Position numbers and translations under genes: made by a program. Below, in pieces: positions 1-11,018 of a stretch of 46,018 nt of DNA (position 1 is its first letter; each line of letters begins with the position of its first letter). The notes under the pieces are model-generated. The model did no database searches. It was not told where the DNA came from and saw nothing but the letters and a program-made list of their open reading frames with translations. Origin of the DNA: Mycolicibacterium sp. CBMA 234 (GTDB taxonomy: Bacteria; Actinomycetota; Actinomycetes; Mycobacteriales; Mycobacteriaceae); assembly GCF_009729415.1 (NCBI RefSeq), contig NZ_MPKW01000002.1:1-46018 (forward strand). Direction: 5' to 3'.

Positions 1-1
1 G

Positions 2-118
2 GGCACCATCGCTGCGGTGCAGAAGGCCGGCGCCGAGGTTGCCGTGGCCGGTGGCGCTATTTACGGTGCGGCTGATCCCGCATTGGCTGCTAAGGAGCTG
101 CGCGCCGCGATTGCCTGA
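2..118 (+). CDS. hps: 3-hexulose-6-phosphate synthase, C-terminal end (partial)
   Basis: Only the last 38 codons are in the window; the gene enters from the left. HPS condenses formaldehyde with ribulose 5-phosphate to make hexulose 6-phosphate, the entry step of the RuMP pathway. The visible tail contains a VAGGAIYGAADPA segment, which matches the phosphate-binding end of the HPS/KGPDC TIM-barrel family, followed by a short Lys/Arg/Ala-rich last helix ending at TGA 116-118. The assignment rests on this tail plus context: 6-phospho-3-hexuloisomerase and the whole pentose-phosphate regeneration set follow on the same strand. A keto-gulonate-phosphate decarboxylase is the main alternative from sequence alone, but the neighbours make it unlikely. 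Confidence 0.8.
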   Translation, partial: GTIAAVQKAGAEVAVAGGAIYGAADPALAAKELRAAIA

Positions 119-141
119 TCGCGCGCCCTTGGCCCTTGTCC

Positions 142-190
142 GGGAGGTGGTGTCCCGCGCTTTGAAAGCGGCTGCAGGACACCACCTTCC
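142..190 (+). terminator. Long hairpin between hps and zwf
   Basis: Bases 142-155 pair with 177-190 (14 bp with one G-U), and the loop itself contains a small cgcttt/aaagcg hairpin at 158-170. No U-tract follows. It lies 23 bases after the hps stop, so it could terminate, attenuate or stabilise the hps transcript, letting hps be expressed more strongly than zwf. Confidence 0.5.
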
Positions 191-243
191 GGCTTGGCAA
201 CTCTGCAACTAAGAACCAAATCCGGTAGAGAGCTGTAACTCCT

Positions 244-1796
<1,553 letters not shown>

Positions 1797-1800
<4 letters not shown>

Positions 1801-2729
1801 TCATCGATCTTTCCGACACCACCTCCGCGGAGATTTCCAAGAAGATCGTGGCGTTACGGGAGCAGCACGGTGTCGTCACCCTCGGCCGGGTGCTGACGCT
1901 CGTGGTGGTCACCCGCGTCGGGCTCGAAGCGGAGGCCATAGACGCCGCCAACGAAGCCAGCCGGGAACACCCCTGCCGGATCATCGTTCTCGCCGATGGC
2001 GGGGCTTCGGCACCGAACCGGCTGGACGCCCAGATTCGGGTCGGCGGGGACGCCGGCGCCTCCGAAGTCATCATCGTGCGCGGGTACGGGGAACTGGCCA
2101 CTGAAAGCGAATCCGTCGTCGCCGCACTACTACTGCCTGACGCGCCCATCGTCGCCTGGTGGCCGGGCGACGCACCGGCCAACGTCGGCGAGACCTCCAT
2201 CGGACGCATTGCACACCGCCGGATCACCGACTCCGCGAATGTGGCCGATCCCCTGGCGGCATTGGAAAACATCCGGAACACCTACCGGGCCGGCGACACC
2301 GACCTGGCCTGGACCCGCCTCACAAACTGGCGGACCCAGTTGGCGGCGGCGCTGGACCACGTGGATTCCGCGCCCGTCACGGCGGTAACCGTCGCCGGCG
2401 CCTCGGACTCGCCGAGCACCCTGCTGCTCGCGGCCTGGCTCCAGTTGTCCTTGCAGGTTCCGGTCACTGTTGTGGCCGAGCCAGCGGGGACGGGTATCCG
2501 CAGTGTCCGCCTCTGCCGGGAGACCGGGGATGTTCAGTTGCTCCGGCCAGGTCGTTCAGTGGCTGAACTGACCCAGCCGGGACAGCCGACGCAGCGAATC
2601 TCCCTGCCCCGCCCCACTCTCAAGGGCTGCCTCGCCGAGGAGCTCCGGCGGCTCGACCCCGACGAGGTATTCGGGGAAACCGTTCGCAGCCTCGGTGCCT
2701 GCGGGGTGGCGCGCCAGAAGGCTTCGTAG
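1797..2729 (+). CDS. opcA: Glucose-6-phosphate dehydrogenase assembly protein OpcA
   Basis: 310 residues, the usual size for actinobacterial OpcA. OpcA is required for assembly or activation of G6PD and in actinobacteria is almost always encoded directly after zwf. Here GTG 1797 lies inside the zwf stop (4-base overlap). The protein begins IIDLSDTTSAEISKKI, contains the family-typical PIVAWWPGDAP segment near residue 120 and has no obvious catalytic motif, consistent with a chaperone or scaffold. It ends 46 bases before the convergent regulator gene at 2776. Confidence 0.93.
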
Positions 2730-2775
2730 CGTCGGGCGGCGATGCCGATCCAGGCACCGCCGCGTCGACCTGCTG

Positions 2776-4059
2776 TTACCGGACCCCGTGGCTGTTCGCC
2801 AGCGCAATAGCCTCGGTGCGTGAGCTGACATCGAGCTTCCTGAACAAGTTCCGCACATGGAACTTGACCGTGTTCTCGCTGATCCCGAGCGTCAAAGCGA
2901 TGGTCCGGTTGCGATGTCCGGCGACCAGGTGCTGAAGCACCTCAAGTTCGCGAGCGGCGAGGTCCCAACCGGCGACATTCCCCGTCGGGCGGGTCTGCAG
3001 GTCAAGGGGCAGCGTGACGAAGACGTCCGCACCCCAGCCGCTCATGACGTCGATTCGTAGCTGTCCGTCGAGCGCCTGAACCTGGCGGTCCAGCCGGCCG
3101 ATGCTCGGCGAGTCTGCAGCGAGCATGCCCCGGCCATCGTCACGCACGTTGATCAGCAGGTTTTCGCCGTCGCAGTCCCACTGCGTGCGCACCCGACTGA
3201 TCTGGGGTTGTTCCATCATGGCCAACACCAGCCCGCGGACGATGGCGCGTCCCGCGTGGGCAACTTCGCCAGGCAGCGCCCGGCCATTCTGCGGTGGTTC
3301 GATGAATTCGACCTCTAGACCACTGAAGCGGGTGAGCGGACGCAGGTCCTCCCGAAGGCGCTCGAAAGCGATGGCGACAGGCACTTCCGCCATGTCCGTT
3401 GTGCGGTCGTTGAGAGTCCTGAGCCCGACCAAGGCCTTGGCCGCGAGGTCGGTGACAGCGATCCGGGCTGCTGCATCGTTCATTGACGATGAGCGCAGGG
3501 CCGCCAACAACGTCTCAAGGGTTGTGGAATGCAGATCGGTCAGTTCCGCCGTCACGCGGATTCGTTCAGCCGACGCCGCCCGCGATTCCAATAGGTACGA
3601 CGGCGGCGCATCGGCCACCTTCTCCTGGATCCGCTGGGCCGCGATGCGCCACAGGTACGTAACCACGTCCAGCCCGGCGTCGTGCTCGACATCGGTTGGC
3701 TGCGGATCCGCGAGGACGAGGAGGGCGCCGCTGGCTGCGTGTTTCAAAGCGAGAACGGGCCGGGGCCGTCCAGCGAGCTCGGCTTCCCCCTCCCACGGCG
3801 TCTCATCCGAAAGGGTGGCGCGAATGTCGTCGAGCTCTGCGATGGAGACCCGGGAAATGATCGTTTCCGCGCCGGCCTTCTTCTGCGGCCGGCCCGTGCA
3901 GTCCTCGGTGAAGATGACCAATGCGGTGCATCTGATGTAGGGGAGCGCGGCGGTGCGGAGGCGTTCGGCAATCTGGGCCAAAGGGGCTCCGGCTATTGAC
4001 GCCACGGCGTCTAGAAGGGGCCACGGGAGTTCGTCAGATTGGGTGGTCGCAGTACGCAC
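2776..4059 (-). CDS. GAF / degenerate histidine-kinase / LuxR-type transcriptional regulator
   Basis: 427 residues, GTG start at 4059. Residues about 15-140 look like a GAF-type sensor. Residues about 160-220 resemble the dimerisation helix of HisKA_3 kinases, but the position where the phospho-accepting His is expected carries Thr174 (AELTDLH). Residues 225-352 resemble an HATPase_c fold: DDGRGM at 307-312 is the G1-like box, while the N-box Asn is not recognisable. Residues 365-423 are a canonical LuxR helix-turn-helix (LAARELEVLQHLVAG...ISENTVKFHV). It therefore looks like a two-component pair collapsed into one polypeptide without phosphotransfer. It is divergent from tkt across a 173-base region that holds motif 4129-4144, so it is the best candidate regulator of the RuMP locus and of itself. 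The ligand is unknown. Confidence 0.85.
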   Translation of the reverse strand: MRTATTQSDELPWPLLDAVASIAGAPLAQIAERLRTAALPYIRCTALVIFTEDCTGRPQKKAGAETIISRVSIAELDDIRATLSDETPWEGEAELAGRPRPVLALKHAASGALLVLADPQPTDVEHDAGLDVVTYLWRIAAQRIQEKVADAPPSYLLESRAASAERIRVTAELTDLHSTTLETLLAALRSSSMNDAAARIAVTDLAAKALVGLRTLNDRTTDMAEVPVAIAFERLREDLRPLTRFSGLEVEFIEPPQNGRALPGEVAHAGRAIVRGLVLAMMEQPQISRVRTQWDCDGENLLINVRDDGRGMLAADSPSIGRLDRQVQALDGQLRIDVMSGWGADVFVTLPLDLQTRPTGNVAGWDLAARELEVLQHLVAGHRNRTIALTLGISENTVKFHVRNLFRKLDVSSRTEAIALANSHGVR

Positions 4060-4128
4060 TCTGACAGCTTATCGCGGGTGAAATGGGTTCAACCAACTCG
4101 AAAGTGTAGTCGTAACCGTCAGAAAATA

Positions 4129-4144
4129 GCGTTACCCCTGCCCG
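4129..4144 (+). promoter_or_regulatory. Candidate regulator site, copy 1
   Basis: The 16-mer GCGTTACCCCTGCCCG lies in the tkt/regulator divergent region, 88 bases before the tkt start. It matches 14 of 16 bases with 13846-13861 upstream of hxlB. An AC-run flanked by A and T/G is reminiscent of sites bound by the LuxR-type regulator RamA of corynebacteria; that link is inference. Confidence 0.45.
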
Positions 4145-4232
4145 TTTGGTTCGCAATCATCGATCTCAACGCGATCTACCAAAAAGCCCCGTGCCGCCCC
4201 ACCGGTCGATGACCGAATCAAGAGGAGAAGTC

Positions 4233-6371
4233 GTGACTCAAACTGCAGATGTGTTCAGCACCACGTCGTTGAACTGGACCGCCGAGGACCAGCGCGCTGT
4301 GGATACCGTCCGGGTTTTGGCCGCGGACGCAGTCGAGAAGGTGGGCAATGGCCACCCGGGTACGGCGATGAGCCTGGCGCCGGTGGCCTACCTGCTGTTC
4401 CAGAAGCTAATGCGCCACGACCCCAGCGACTCGGAGTGGCTGGGGCGTGACCGGTTCATCCTGTCGCCGGGCCACTCGTCGCTGACGCTGTACATCCAGC
4501 TGTTCCTGGCCGGCTACGGCCTGGAGCTGGAGGACCTTCAGTCCTTCCGCACCTGGGGTTCTCTGACGCCGGGCCACCCGGAGTACAAGCACACCAAGGG
4601 TGTCGAGATCACCACCGGCCCGCTGGGCCAGGGGCTCGCCTCGTCGGTTGGTTTCGCCTACTCGCAGCGCCGCATGCGCGGCCTGTTCGACGCCGACGCC
4701 GCCCCGGGAACCTCCCCGTTCGACCACACCGTCTGGGTTATCGCTTCCGACGGCGACCTGCAGGAGGGCGTGACCTCCGAGGCGTGCTCGCTGGCCGGGC
4801 ATCAGGAGCTGGGGAACCTCGTCGTGGTCTACGACGAGAACCACATCTCGATCGAGGATGACACCGACATCTCCTTCACCGAGGACGTCCTCAAGCGCTA
4901 CGAGTCTTACGGCTGGCACGTCCAGCGGGTGGACTGGACCCGGACCGGTGAATACAAGGAAGACATCGAGGAACTCCACGCGGCGTTGCAGGCGGCGAAG
5001 GCCGAGACCTCGAAGCCGTCCATCATTTCGCTGCGCACCATCATCGGTTACCCGGCCCCGAAGAAGCAGAACACCGGCAAGATTCACGGTTCTGCGCTGG
5101 GTGCCGAGGAAGTCGCGGCGGTGAAGGAAGTGCTGGGCTTCGACCCCGCCAAGTCGTTCGAGGTCGACCCGGCGATCCTGGCCCACACCCGTGCGGCACT
5201 GGACCGCGGCGCCGCCGCTCGCAACGAATGGGACGCCGCCTTCCGGACCTGGCAGGCCGGCAACCCGGAAGGCGATGCACTCCTGCAGCGCATCGAGGCC
5301 AAGGAACTGCCCGCCGGTGTCGAGGCCGTGCTGCCAGTGTTCGAAGCCGGCAAGGACGTCTCGACGCGTGCCGCTTCCGGCAAGGTCCTCAACGCCCTCG
5401 GTCCGGTTCTGCCCGAACTGTGGGGCGGGTCGGCTGACCTGGCCGAGTCGAACAACACCACCATCGAGGGCTCGCCGTCATTCATCCCGGCCTCCCGCTC
5501 GACGAGTTCGTGGAAGGGCAACCCGTACGGACGGGTCCTGCACTTCGGTATCCGCGAGCACGCTGCCGCGTCGATCGTCAACGGCATCGTGCTGCACGGG
5601 CCCACCCGTGCGTTCTCGGGCACGTTCCTGATCTTCAGCGACTACCAGCGCCCGGCCATCCGGCTCTCTGCGCTGATGGGTGTGCCGTCCGTCTACGTCT
5701 GGTCGCATGACTCGATCGGCCTGGGCGAGGACGGCCCGACCCACCAGCCGGTGGAACAGCTCTCGACCCTGCGGGCGATCCCCGGACTCGATGTCGTTCG
5801 TCCCGGCGACGCCAACGAAGTTGGCGTGGCGTGGCAGGCCATCCTGGAGAACCACGAGAACCCGGCAGGGATCGTGCTGACCCGTCAGAACATCCCGACC
5901 TTCGCTCGCGGCGAAGGCGCGGCCGAGGGTGACACCTTCGGGTCCGCAGCCGGCGTGGCCAAGGGCGGCTACGTGTTGGCGGAGGCCTCGAAGGACGGCG
6001 CCACCGTCCCGGCTCAGGTGCTGCTGATCGCCACCGGCTCCGAGGTCCACCTCGCGGTCCAGGCTCGGGAAGCACTCCAGGCTGACGGCATCCCCACCCG
6101 CGTGGTCTCCATGCCGTGCGTCGAGTGGTTCAACAAGCAGGACGACGCCTACCGCGAGTCCGTTCTGCCTGCCGCCGTGACCGCCCGCGTCTCGGTCGAG
6201 GCCGGGTTGTCCCTGGGCTGGAAGGAGTTCGTCGGCGACGCCGGCCGTTCCATCAGCCTTGAGCACTTCGGCGCCTCGGCGGATTACAAGCGCCTGTTCA
6301 CGGAGTTCGGCATCACCGCAGACGCGGTTGTCGCTGCCGCCAAGGACTCCATCGCGGCCGCAGGCAACTGA
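4233..6371 (+). CDS. tkt: Transketolase
   Basis: 712 residues from GTG 4233, chosen because AGAGGAGAA lies just upstream; an in-frame ATG at 4146 would add 29 residues with no family resemblance. The enzyme is TPP-dependent and moves two-carbon units between ketoses and aldoses, regenerating pentose phosphates for HPS. Visible motifs are [11 protein letters not shown] near residue 31, the TPP/Mg motif [13 protein letters not shown] followed by the NHISIEDDT loop, and the GIREHAA segment with the catalytic Glu near residue 440. It is the first gene of the plus-strand run tkt-tal-rpe-rpiB-fba. A housekeeping copy may exist elsewhere; that cannot be told from here. Confidence 0.96.
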   Translation: MTQTADVFSTTSLNWTAEDQRAVDTVRVLAADAVEKVGNGHPGTAMSLAPVAYLLFQKLMRHDPSDSEWLGRDRFILSPGHSSLTLYIQLFLAGYGLELEDLQSFRTWGSLTPGHPEYKHTKGVEITTGPLGQGLASSVGFAYSQRRMRGLFDADAAPGTSPFDHTVWVIASDGDLQEGVTSEACSLAGHQELGNLVVVYDENHISIEDDTDISFTEDVLKRYESYGWHVQRVDWTRTGEYKEDIEELHAALQAAKAETSKPSIISLRTIIGYPAPKKQNTGKIHGSALGAEEVAAVKEVLGFDPAKSFEVDPAILAHTRAALDRGAAARNEWDAAFRTWQAGNPEGDALLQRIEAKELPAGVEAVLPVFEAGKDVSTRAASGKVLNALGPVLPELWGGSADLAESNNTTIEGSPSFIPASRSTSSWKGNPYGRVLHFGIREHAAASIVNGIVLHGPTRAFSGTFLIFSDYQRPAIRLSALMGVPSVYVWSHDSIGLGEDGPTHQPVEQLSTLRAIPGLDVVRPGDANEVGVAWQAILENHENPAGIVLTRQNIPTFARGEGAAEGDTFGSAAGVAKGGYVLAEASKDGATVPAQVLLIATGSEVHLAVQAREALQADGIPTRVVSMPCVEWFNKQDDAYRESVLPAAVTARVSVEAGLSLGWKEFVGDAGRSISLEHFGASADYKRLFTEFGITADAVVAAAKDSIAAAGN

Positions 6372-6394
6372 CCCCTAAATCACCCGGCGTTCGG

Positions 6395-6433
6395 CGCGCG
6401 GCGGGGCCGTCCATTGGACCGTCTCGCCGCGCG
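6395..6433 (+). terminator. GC-rich hairpin between tkt and tal
   Basis: Bases 6395-6403 (cgcgcggcg) pair exactly with 6425-6433; no U-tract follows. It sits in the 104-base tkt-tal gap and is more likely an mRNA-processing or attenuation element than a full terminator, because tal follows in the same pathway. Confidence 0.4.
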
Positions 6434-6475
6434 ACCGCAGGCCAGCCAACTCATTCGAAGGAAGAAGCAGAAGCG

Positions 6476-7594
6476 ATGAGCAACGCAACCCCCACCGCAC
6501 AGCTTTCGGAAGCCGGCGTCTCGATCTGGCTTGATGACCTCTCCCGCGGTCGTCTGGACAGCGGTTCGCTGCAGAAGCTGATCGATGAGAAGAACGTCGT
6601 GGGTGTCACCACCAACCCGTCGATCTTCCAGGCCGCGATCACCAGCGGCAACGACTACGCCGGAAAGATCGCCGAACTGGCCGCGCAGGGCGCCAGCGTC
6701 GACGAGACGATCTTCGAGATCACCACCGCCGACGTCGCCGACGCCTGCGACCTGTTTGCCCCGGTCTATGCGGCGACCGCCGGGTTCGACGGCCGCGTCT
6801 CCATCGAGGTCGACCCCCGTCTCGCCTGGGACACCGAAGGGACTATCGCTGAGGCGAAGGTCCTGTACAAGAAGGTCGCCAAGGACAATGTCCTGATCAA
6901 GATTCCGGCCACCCGGCAGGGCCTGGCGGCCATCACCGCGACCTTGGCTGAGGGCATCAGCGTCAACGTGACGCTGATCTTCTCGCTGGAGCGCTACCGC
7001 GCCGTGATCAACGCCTTCCAGTCCGGTCTGGAGCAGGCTCACGAGAACGGCCACGACCTGTCCACTATCCATTCGGTCGCGTCGTTCTTCGTCTCTCGCG
7101 TCGACACCGAAATCGACAAGCGCCTCGACGCCATCGGCACCGACGAGGCCAAGACGCTCAAGGGCCGGGCCGGCGTTGCCAATGCCCGCTTGGCCTACCA
7201 GGTCTACGAGGAGCTCTTCGCCACCGAGCGTTGGGCATCGCTCACCAAGATCGGTGCGCGTCCGCAGCGTCCGCTGTGGGCCTCGACCGGTGTGAAGGAT
7301 CCGGCGTACCCGGACACCCTGTACGTCACCGAACTCGCGGCTGCCGACGTGGTGAACACCATGCCGGAGAAGACCCTGGACGCCACCTTCGACCACGGCG
7401 TGGTCACCGGTGACACCATCTCCGGGACCTACGAGGGCGCAAAGTCCGTGCTCGACGCCATCGATGCGCTCGGCATCTCCTACGACGAGGTTGTCGCACT
7501 GCTCGAATCCGACGGTCTGGACAAGTTCGTCTCCAGCTGGAAGTCACTTCTGGCCGACGTCGAGGGCGCCCTCGCCGCTGCGCGGAAGGGTTAA
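6476..7594 (+). CDS. tal: Transaldolase
   Basis: 372 residues, the length of the actinobacterial long-form transaldolase. It transfers a dihydroxyacetone unit between sedoheptulose 7-phosphate and glyceraldehyde 3-phosphate. Visible motifs are [13 protein letters not shown] near residue 42, the Schiff-base lysine Lys142 in VLIKIPAT, and the [11 protein letters not shown] stretch near residue 200. A strong purine-rich site (GAAGGAAGAAG) precedes ATG 6476. Having both transaldolase and class II aldolase plus Pfk nearby fits a transaldolase variant of the RuMP regeneration phase. Confidence 0.95.
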   Translation: MSNATPTAQLSEAGVSIWLDDLSRGRLDSGSLQKLIDEKNVVGVTTNPSIFQAAITSGNDYAGKIAELAAQGASVDETIFEITTADVADACDLFAPVYAATAGFDGRVSIEVDPRLAWDTEGTIAEAKVLYKKVAKDNVLIKIPATRQGLAAITATLAEGISVNVTLIFSLERYRAVINAFQSGLEQAHENGHDLSTIHSVASFFVSRVDTEIDKRLDAIGTDEAKTLKGRAGVANARLAYQVYEELFATERWASLTKIGARPQRPLWASTGVKDPAYPDTLYVTELAAADVVNTMPEKTLDATFDHGVVTGDTISGTYEGAKSVLDAIDALGISYDEVVALLESDGLDKFVSSWKSLLADVEGALAAARKG

Positions 7595-7597
7595 ACC

Positions 7598-8278
7598 ATG
7601 TCCCGTTCTCCGATGCAATGCTGCATCAACCCCAGCATCCTGTCGGCCGACTTCGTCAACCTCGAAGCCGAGTTGGCCCGCATCAGCAACGCTGATGCAG
7701 CGCATGTGGACGTCATGGACAACCACTTCGTGCCGAACCTGACCATCGGCTTGCCGGTGGTGGAACGGCTGCAGAAGGTCAGCCCCGTGCCGCTGGACGC
7801 CCACCTGATGATCGCCGAGGTGGACCGCTGGGCGCCTCAGTTCGCTGACGCCGGACTGGATTCGGTGACGTTCCATGTCGAGGCATCCGCTGCGCCGATC
7901 AAGCTCGCCCGCGAGCTGCGTGCGCGCGGCTCGAAGGCCGGCATGGCACTGCGTCCGGCCACTCCGGTGGAGCCGTACCTGGACATGCTCCCCGAACTGG
8001 ACATGCTCTTGATCATGACGGTGGAGCCGGGCTTCGGCGGCCAGTCGTTCCTGGACGTCACCCTGCCCAAGATCCGACGCGCCCGCGCGGCGATCGACGG
8101 CTCCGGAGTGAACGTGGCGATCCAGGTCGACGGCGGCGTTACGGAGGAGACCATCGTCCGTGCCGCGGAGGCCGGCGCCAACATCTTCGTGGCCGGATCG
8201 TCCGTGTACGGAAAGCCGTCGCCTGCGGACGCGATTGAATCGCTGCGGGCCAACGCCCAGCTCGCGTTTGCCAAATAG
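7598..8278 (+). CDS. rpe: Ribulose-phosphate 3-epimerase
   Basis: 226 residues. It interconverts ribulose 5-phosphate and xylulose 5-phosphate, joining transketolase products to the HPS acceptor. The TIM-barrel signatures are all present: [10 protein letters not shown] at the N-terminus, the metal-binding [12 protein letters not shown] loop, [16 protein letters not shown] and the phosphate-binding [14 protein letters not shown] strands. It starts 3 bases after the tal stop, so it is cotranscribed and probably coupled. Confidence 0.96.
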   Translation: MSRSPMQCCINPSILSADFVNLEAELARISNADAAHVDVMDNHFVPNLTIGLPVVERLQKVSPVPLDAHLMIAEVDRWAPQFADAGLDSVTFHVEASAAPIKLARELRARGSKAGMALRPATPVEPYLDMLPELDMLLIMTVEPGFGGQSFLDVTLPKIRRARAAIDGSGVNVAIQVDGGVTEETIVRAAEAGANIFVAGSSVYGKPSPADAIESLRANAQLAFAK

Positions 8279-8313
8279 CGCCGCATCCCAACCAGTCTGA
8301 AAGACCCATATTC

Positions 8314-8787
8314 ATGCGCGTTCACATCGCGACCGACCACGCCGGCATGGAGCTCAGCTCCCACTTGATCGACGCACTGTCAGCCAAGGGCTACGAGATG
8401 GTGAACCACGGGCCTGCGGTTTACGACGCCGAGGACGACTACCCGGCATTTTGCATCAACGCCGCGCTCGCCGTGGTGGCCGACCAGGCCGCCGGCGTGG
8501 ACGCCCTCGGGATTGTGCTGGGTGGCTCGGGCAACGGGGAGCAGATCGCTGCGAACAAGGTCAAGGGCGTGCGCGCGGCCCTGGCATGGAACCTCGACAC
8601 GGCCAAACTGGCCCGCGAACACAACGATGCCAACCTCGTCGCAGTGGGCGGCCGCCAGCACACCGTCGAAGAGGCGACCGAACTGATCGAGGCGTTCCTG
8701 GCCGAACCGTTCAGCAATGCCGAGCGCCACGTCCGGCGCATCGGCAAGATCGCCGCCTACGAAACCACCGGCGAGGTCGTCGAGTAA
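8314..8787 (+). CDS. rpiB: Ribose-5-phosphate isomerase B
   Basis: 157 residues of the LacAB/RpiB family. It interconverts ribose 5-phosphate and ribulose 5-phosphate. Visible are the N-terminal HIATDHAGMEL phosphate loop and LGGSGNGEQIAANKVKGVRAAL, where the Glu of SGNGEQ takes the place of the catalytic Cys used by enterobacterial RpiB, as known for the mycobacterial enzymes. It follows rpe by 35 bases and precedes fba by 50 bases on the same strand. Confidence 0.95.
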   Translation: MRVHIATDHAGMELSSHLIDALSAKGYEMVNHGPAVYDAEDDYPAFCINAALAVVADQAAGVDALGIVLGGSGNGEQIAANKVKGVRAALAWNLDTAKLAREHNDANLVAVGGRQHTVEEATELIEAFLAEPFSNAERHVRRIGKIAAYETTGEVVE

Positions 8788-8837
8788 TCCGGCGCTGCAC
8801 CGACTGATTCGCCGACAAACTCAACACAGGAGTCAGC

Positions 8838-9857
<1,020 letters not shown>

Positions 9858-9875
9858 GCCCGAACCCCATGATCT

Positions 9876-9917
9876 CGCCGGTCCTGGCCGACCCCCCGAA
9901 GTCAGCCAGGACCGGCG
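9876..9917 (+). terminator. Terminator after fba
   Basis: A perfect 13-bp stem (9876-9888 with 9905-9917) with a 16-base loop starts 18 bases after the fba stop and ends in GTTTCC. It closes the tkt-tal-rpe-rpiB-fba transcript. Confidence 0.7.
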
Positions 9918-9980
9918 TTTCCATTTGGGTTGCCATTGAGTGTGAGTCTGCGCAGCAGGGGAGGCGACGGGGCGCTGGCA

Positions 9981-10036
9981 CGAATGTGCCGCTAGATCGC
10001 AGTTCCACGAAAGATGACGATCTAGCGGCACATTCG
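9981..10036. repeat. Perfect 19-bp inverted repeat with 18-base spacer
   Basis: CGAATGTGCCGCTAGATCG (9981-9999) is exactly repeated in reverse complement at 10018-10036. It lies between two convergent transcripts and has no T-run, and a separate terminator already follows fba. It could be a dispersed palindromic element or a terminator for the minus-strand operon ending at 10072. Confidence 0.7.
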
Positions 10037-10071
10037 CGGCGCTAGCCGGGATCTTGAGCCGGGATTTTGAG

Positions 10072-10335
10072 TCAGGAGGTCCTGGCGCCGTGATAGCGCC
10101 TGGCCGCGACCTGATAGGCGTCGAGCAAGCTGATGGCGTACACGAACACTCCGCCGGCTATCCGCCCGATGGGAGATGCCGACGCCGGAGCCGCTGCGAA
10201 AGTGATTACGCCCAGCAGCACGGTGTAGAAGACGAACACCAAGCCGCGTCGGGGTTGTCCGTTGACAACCTGCCCGACCCCAGGCAGCACTGCGGCAATG
10301 AGGAGCACCAACAATGGGTGAATTGGGCGGGTCAC
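10072..10335 (-). CDS. Small membrane protein (last gene of coupled membrane operon)
   Basis: 87 residues from GTG 10335, which lies inside the stop of the preceding gene (4-base overlap); a GTG one codon earlier is equally possible. Two or three hydrophobic segments are visible: residues about 6-20, 32-50 and 56-72, with short basic loops (GQPRRG, ARRYHGARTS). I do not recognise the family. It is the sixth and last gene of the minus-strand membrane operon, so it probably acts with the permease or is a membrane accessory. Confidence 0.7.
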   Translation of the reverse strand: MTRPIHPLLVLLIAAVLPGVGQVVNGQPRRGLVFVFYTVLLGVITFAAAPASASPIGRIAGGVFVYAISLLDAYQVAARRYHGARTS

Positions 10336-11018
10336 CACGACTCGGCCTCCGATACATCTAGGCGACGAGACGCAGCCTGGTCGCACAGCTCGCCGGCCAT
10401 AGTGACCGCCTGAAGCAAATTCTCCGCCGTCACCCGCACGTCGGACAGATCGACCCGTCGGGTGACGCGGTAGGCCGTCGAGTTGGCTTGTGCGCCACGG
10501 ACAACGCACCGGACGCCCCGCTCGGTCACCAGCACCTGCTTCACCATCGAATCCTCGGTCACCAAGCCTACGGCGGCTTCGGCCAGTTCCCGATCCACGC
10601 CTTCGGGGGCGCAAGCCACCGAAGCCCACGTGGGCCACGCTGGGTCGCGCCACCGCAGCAGATCACGGTGACCGGAGTAGAACTCGTTTCCCGTCTCATT
10701 GCTGAGCACCGACAACCTCGGCTGCCCGGGGAGCTGCTGACGCATCGTGACCACGAGGCGCAGCACCGGGACGGTCCGGATGGCGAGAGCGTCGACCATG
10801 GGCTCGACCCGTACGTCCCGGCCGTTGTATCGCCCGTAAAGCATGGGGTAGTCGAGTCCGCGAGGCACAATACGGCTCTGTTCGAGCACGCCGGTGGCGT
10901 GCTCGAACAGAGCCGTGCGGTCGCGCTGAACGCGGGCCAGGTGGCGACGCTGCAGGTACGTCAGTACCGCCGCGCCCACTGTGGCCAGCGTCAGCGCAAT
11001 CCACATCGTTTCGGACAT
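10332..11018 (-). CDS. Membrane-anchored protein of unknown function
   Basis: 228 residues, ATG 11016-11018 overlapping the permease stop by one base (TGATG). One N-terminal membrane segment (residues about 5-20, MWIALTLATVGAAVLTYL) is followed by a basic stretch and a soluble domain with motifs such as YGRYNGRDVRVEP. No catalytic signature is recognised. A long out-of-frame extension upstream of this start would run through the permease gene and is rejected. Its place directly after the permease, with coupled translation, suggests a cytosolic or membrane partner of that transporter. Confidence 0.75.
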   Translation of the reverse strand: MSETMWIALTLATVGAAVLTYLQRRHLARVQRDRTALFEHATGVLEQSRIVPRGLDYPMLYGRYNGRDVRVEPMVDALAIRTVPVLRLVVTMRQQLPGQPRLSVLSNETGNEFYSGHRDLLRWRDPAWPTWASVACAPEGVDRELAEAAVGLVTEDSMVKQVLVTERGVRCVVRGAQANSTAYRVTRRVDLSDVRVTAENLLQAVTMAGELCDQAASRRLDVSEAESW

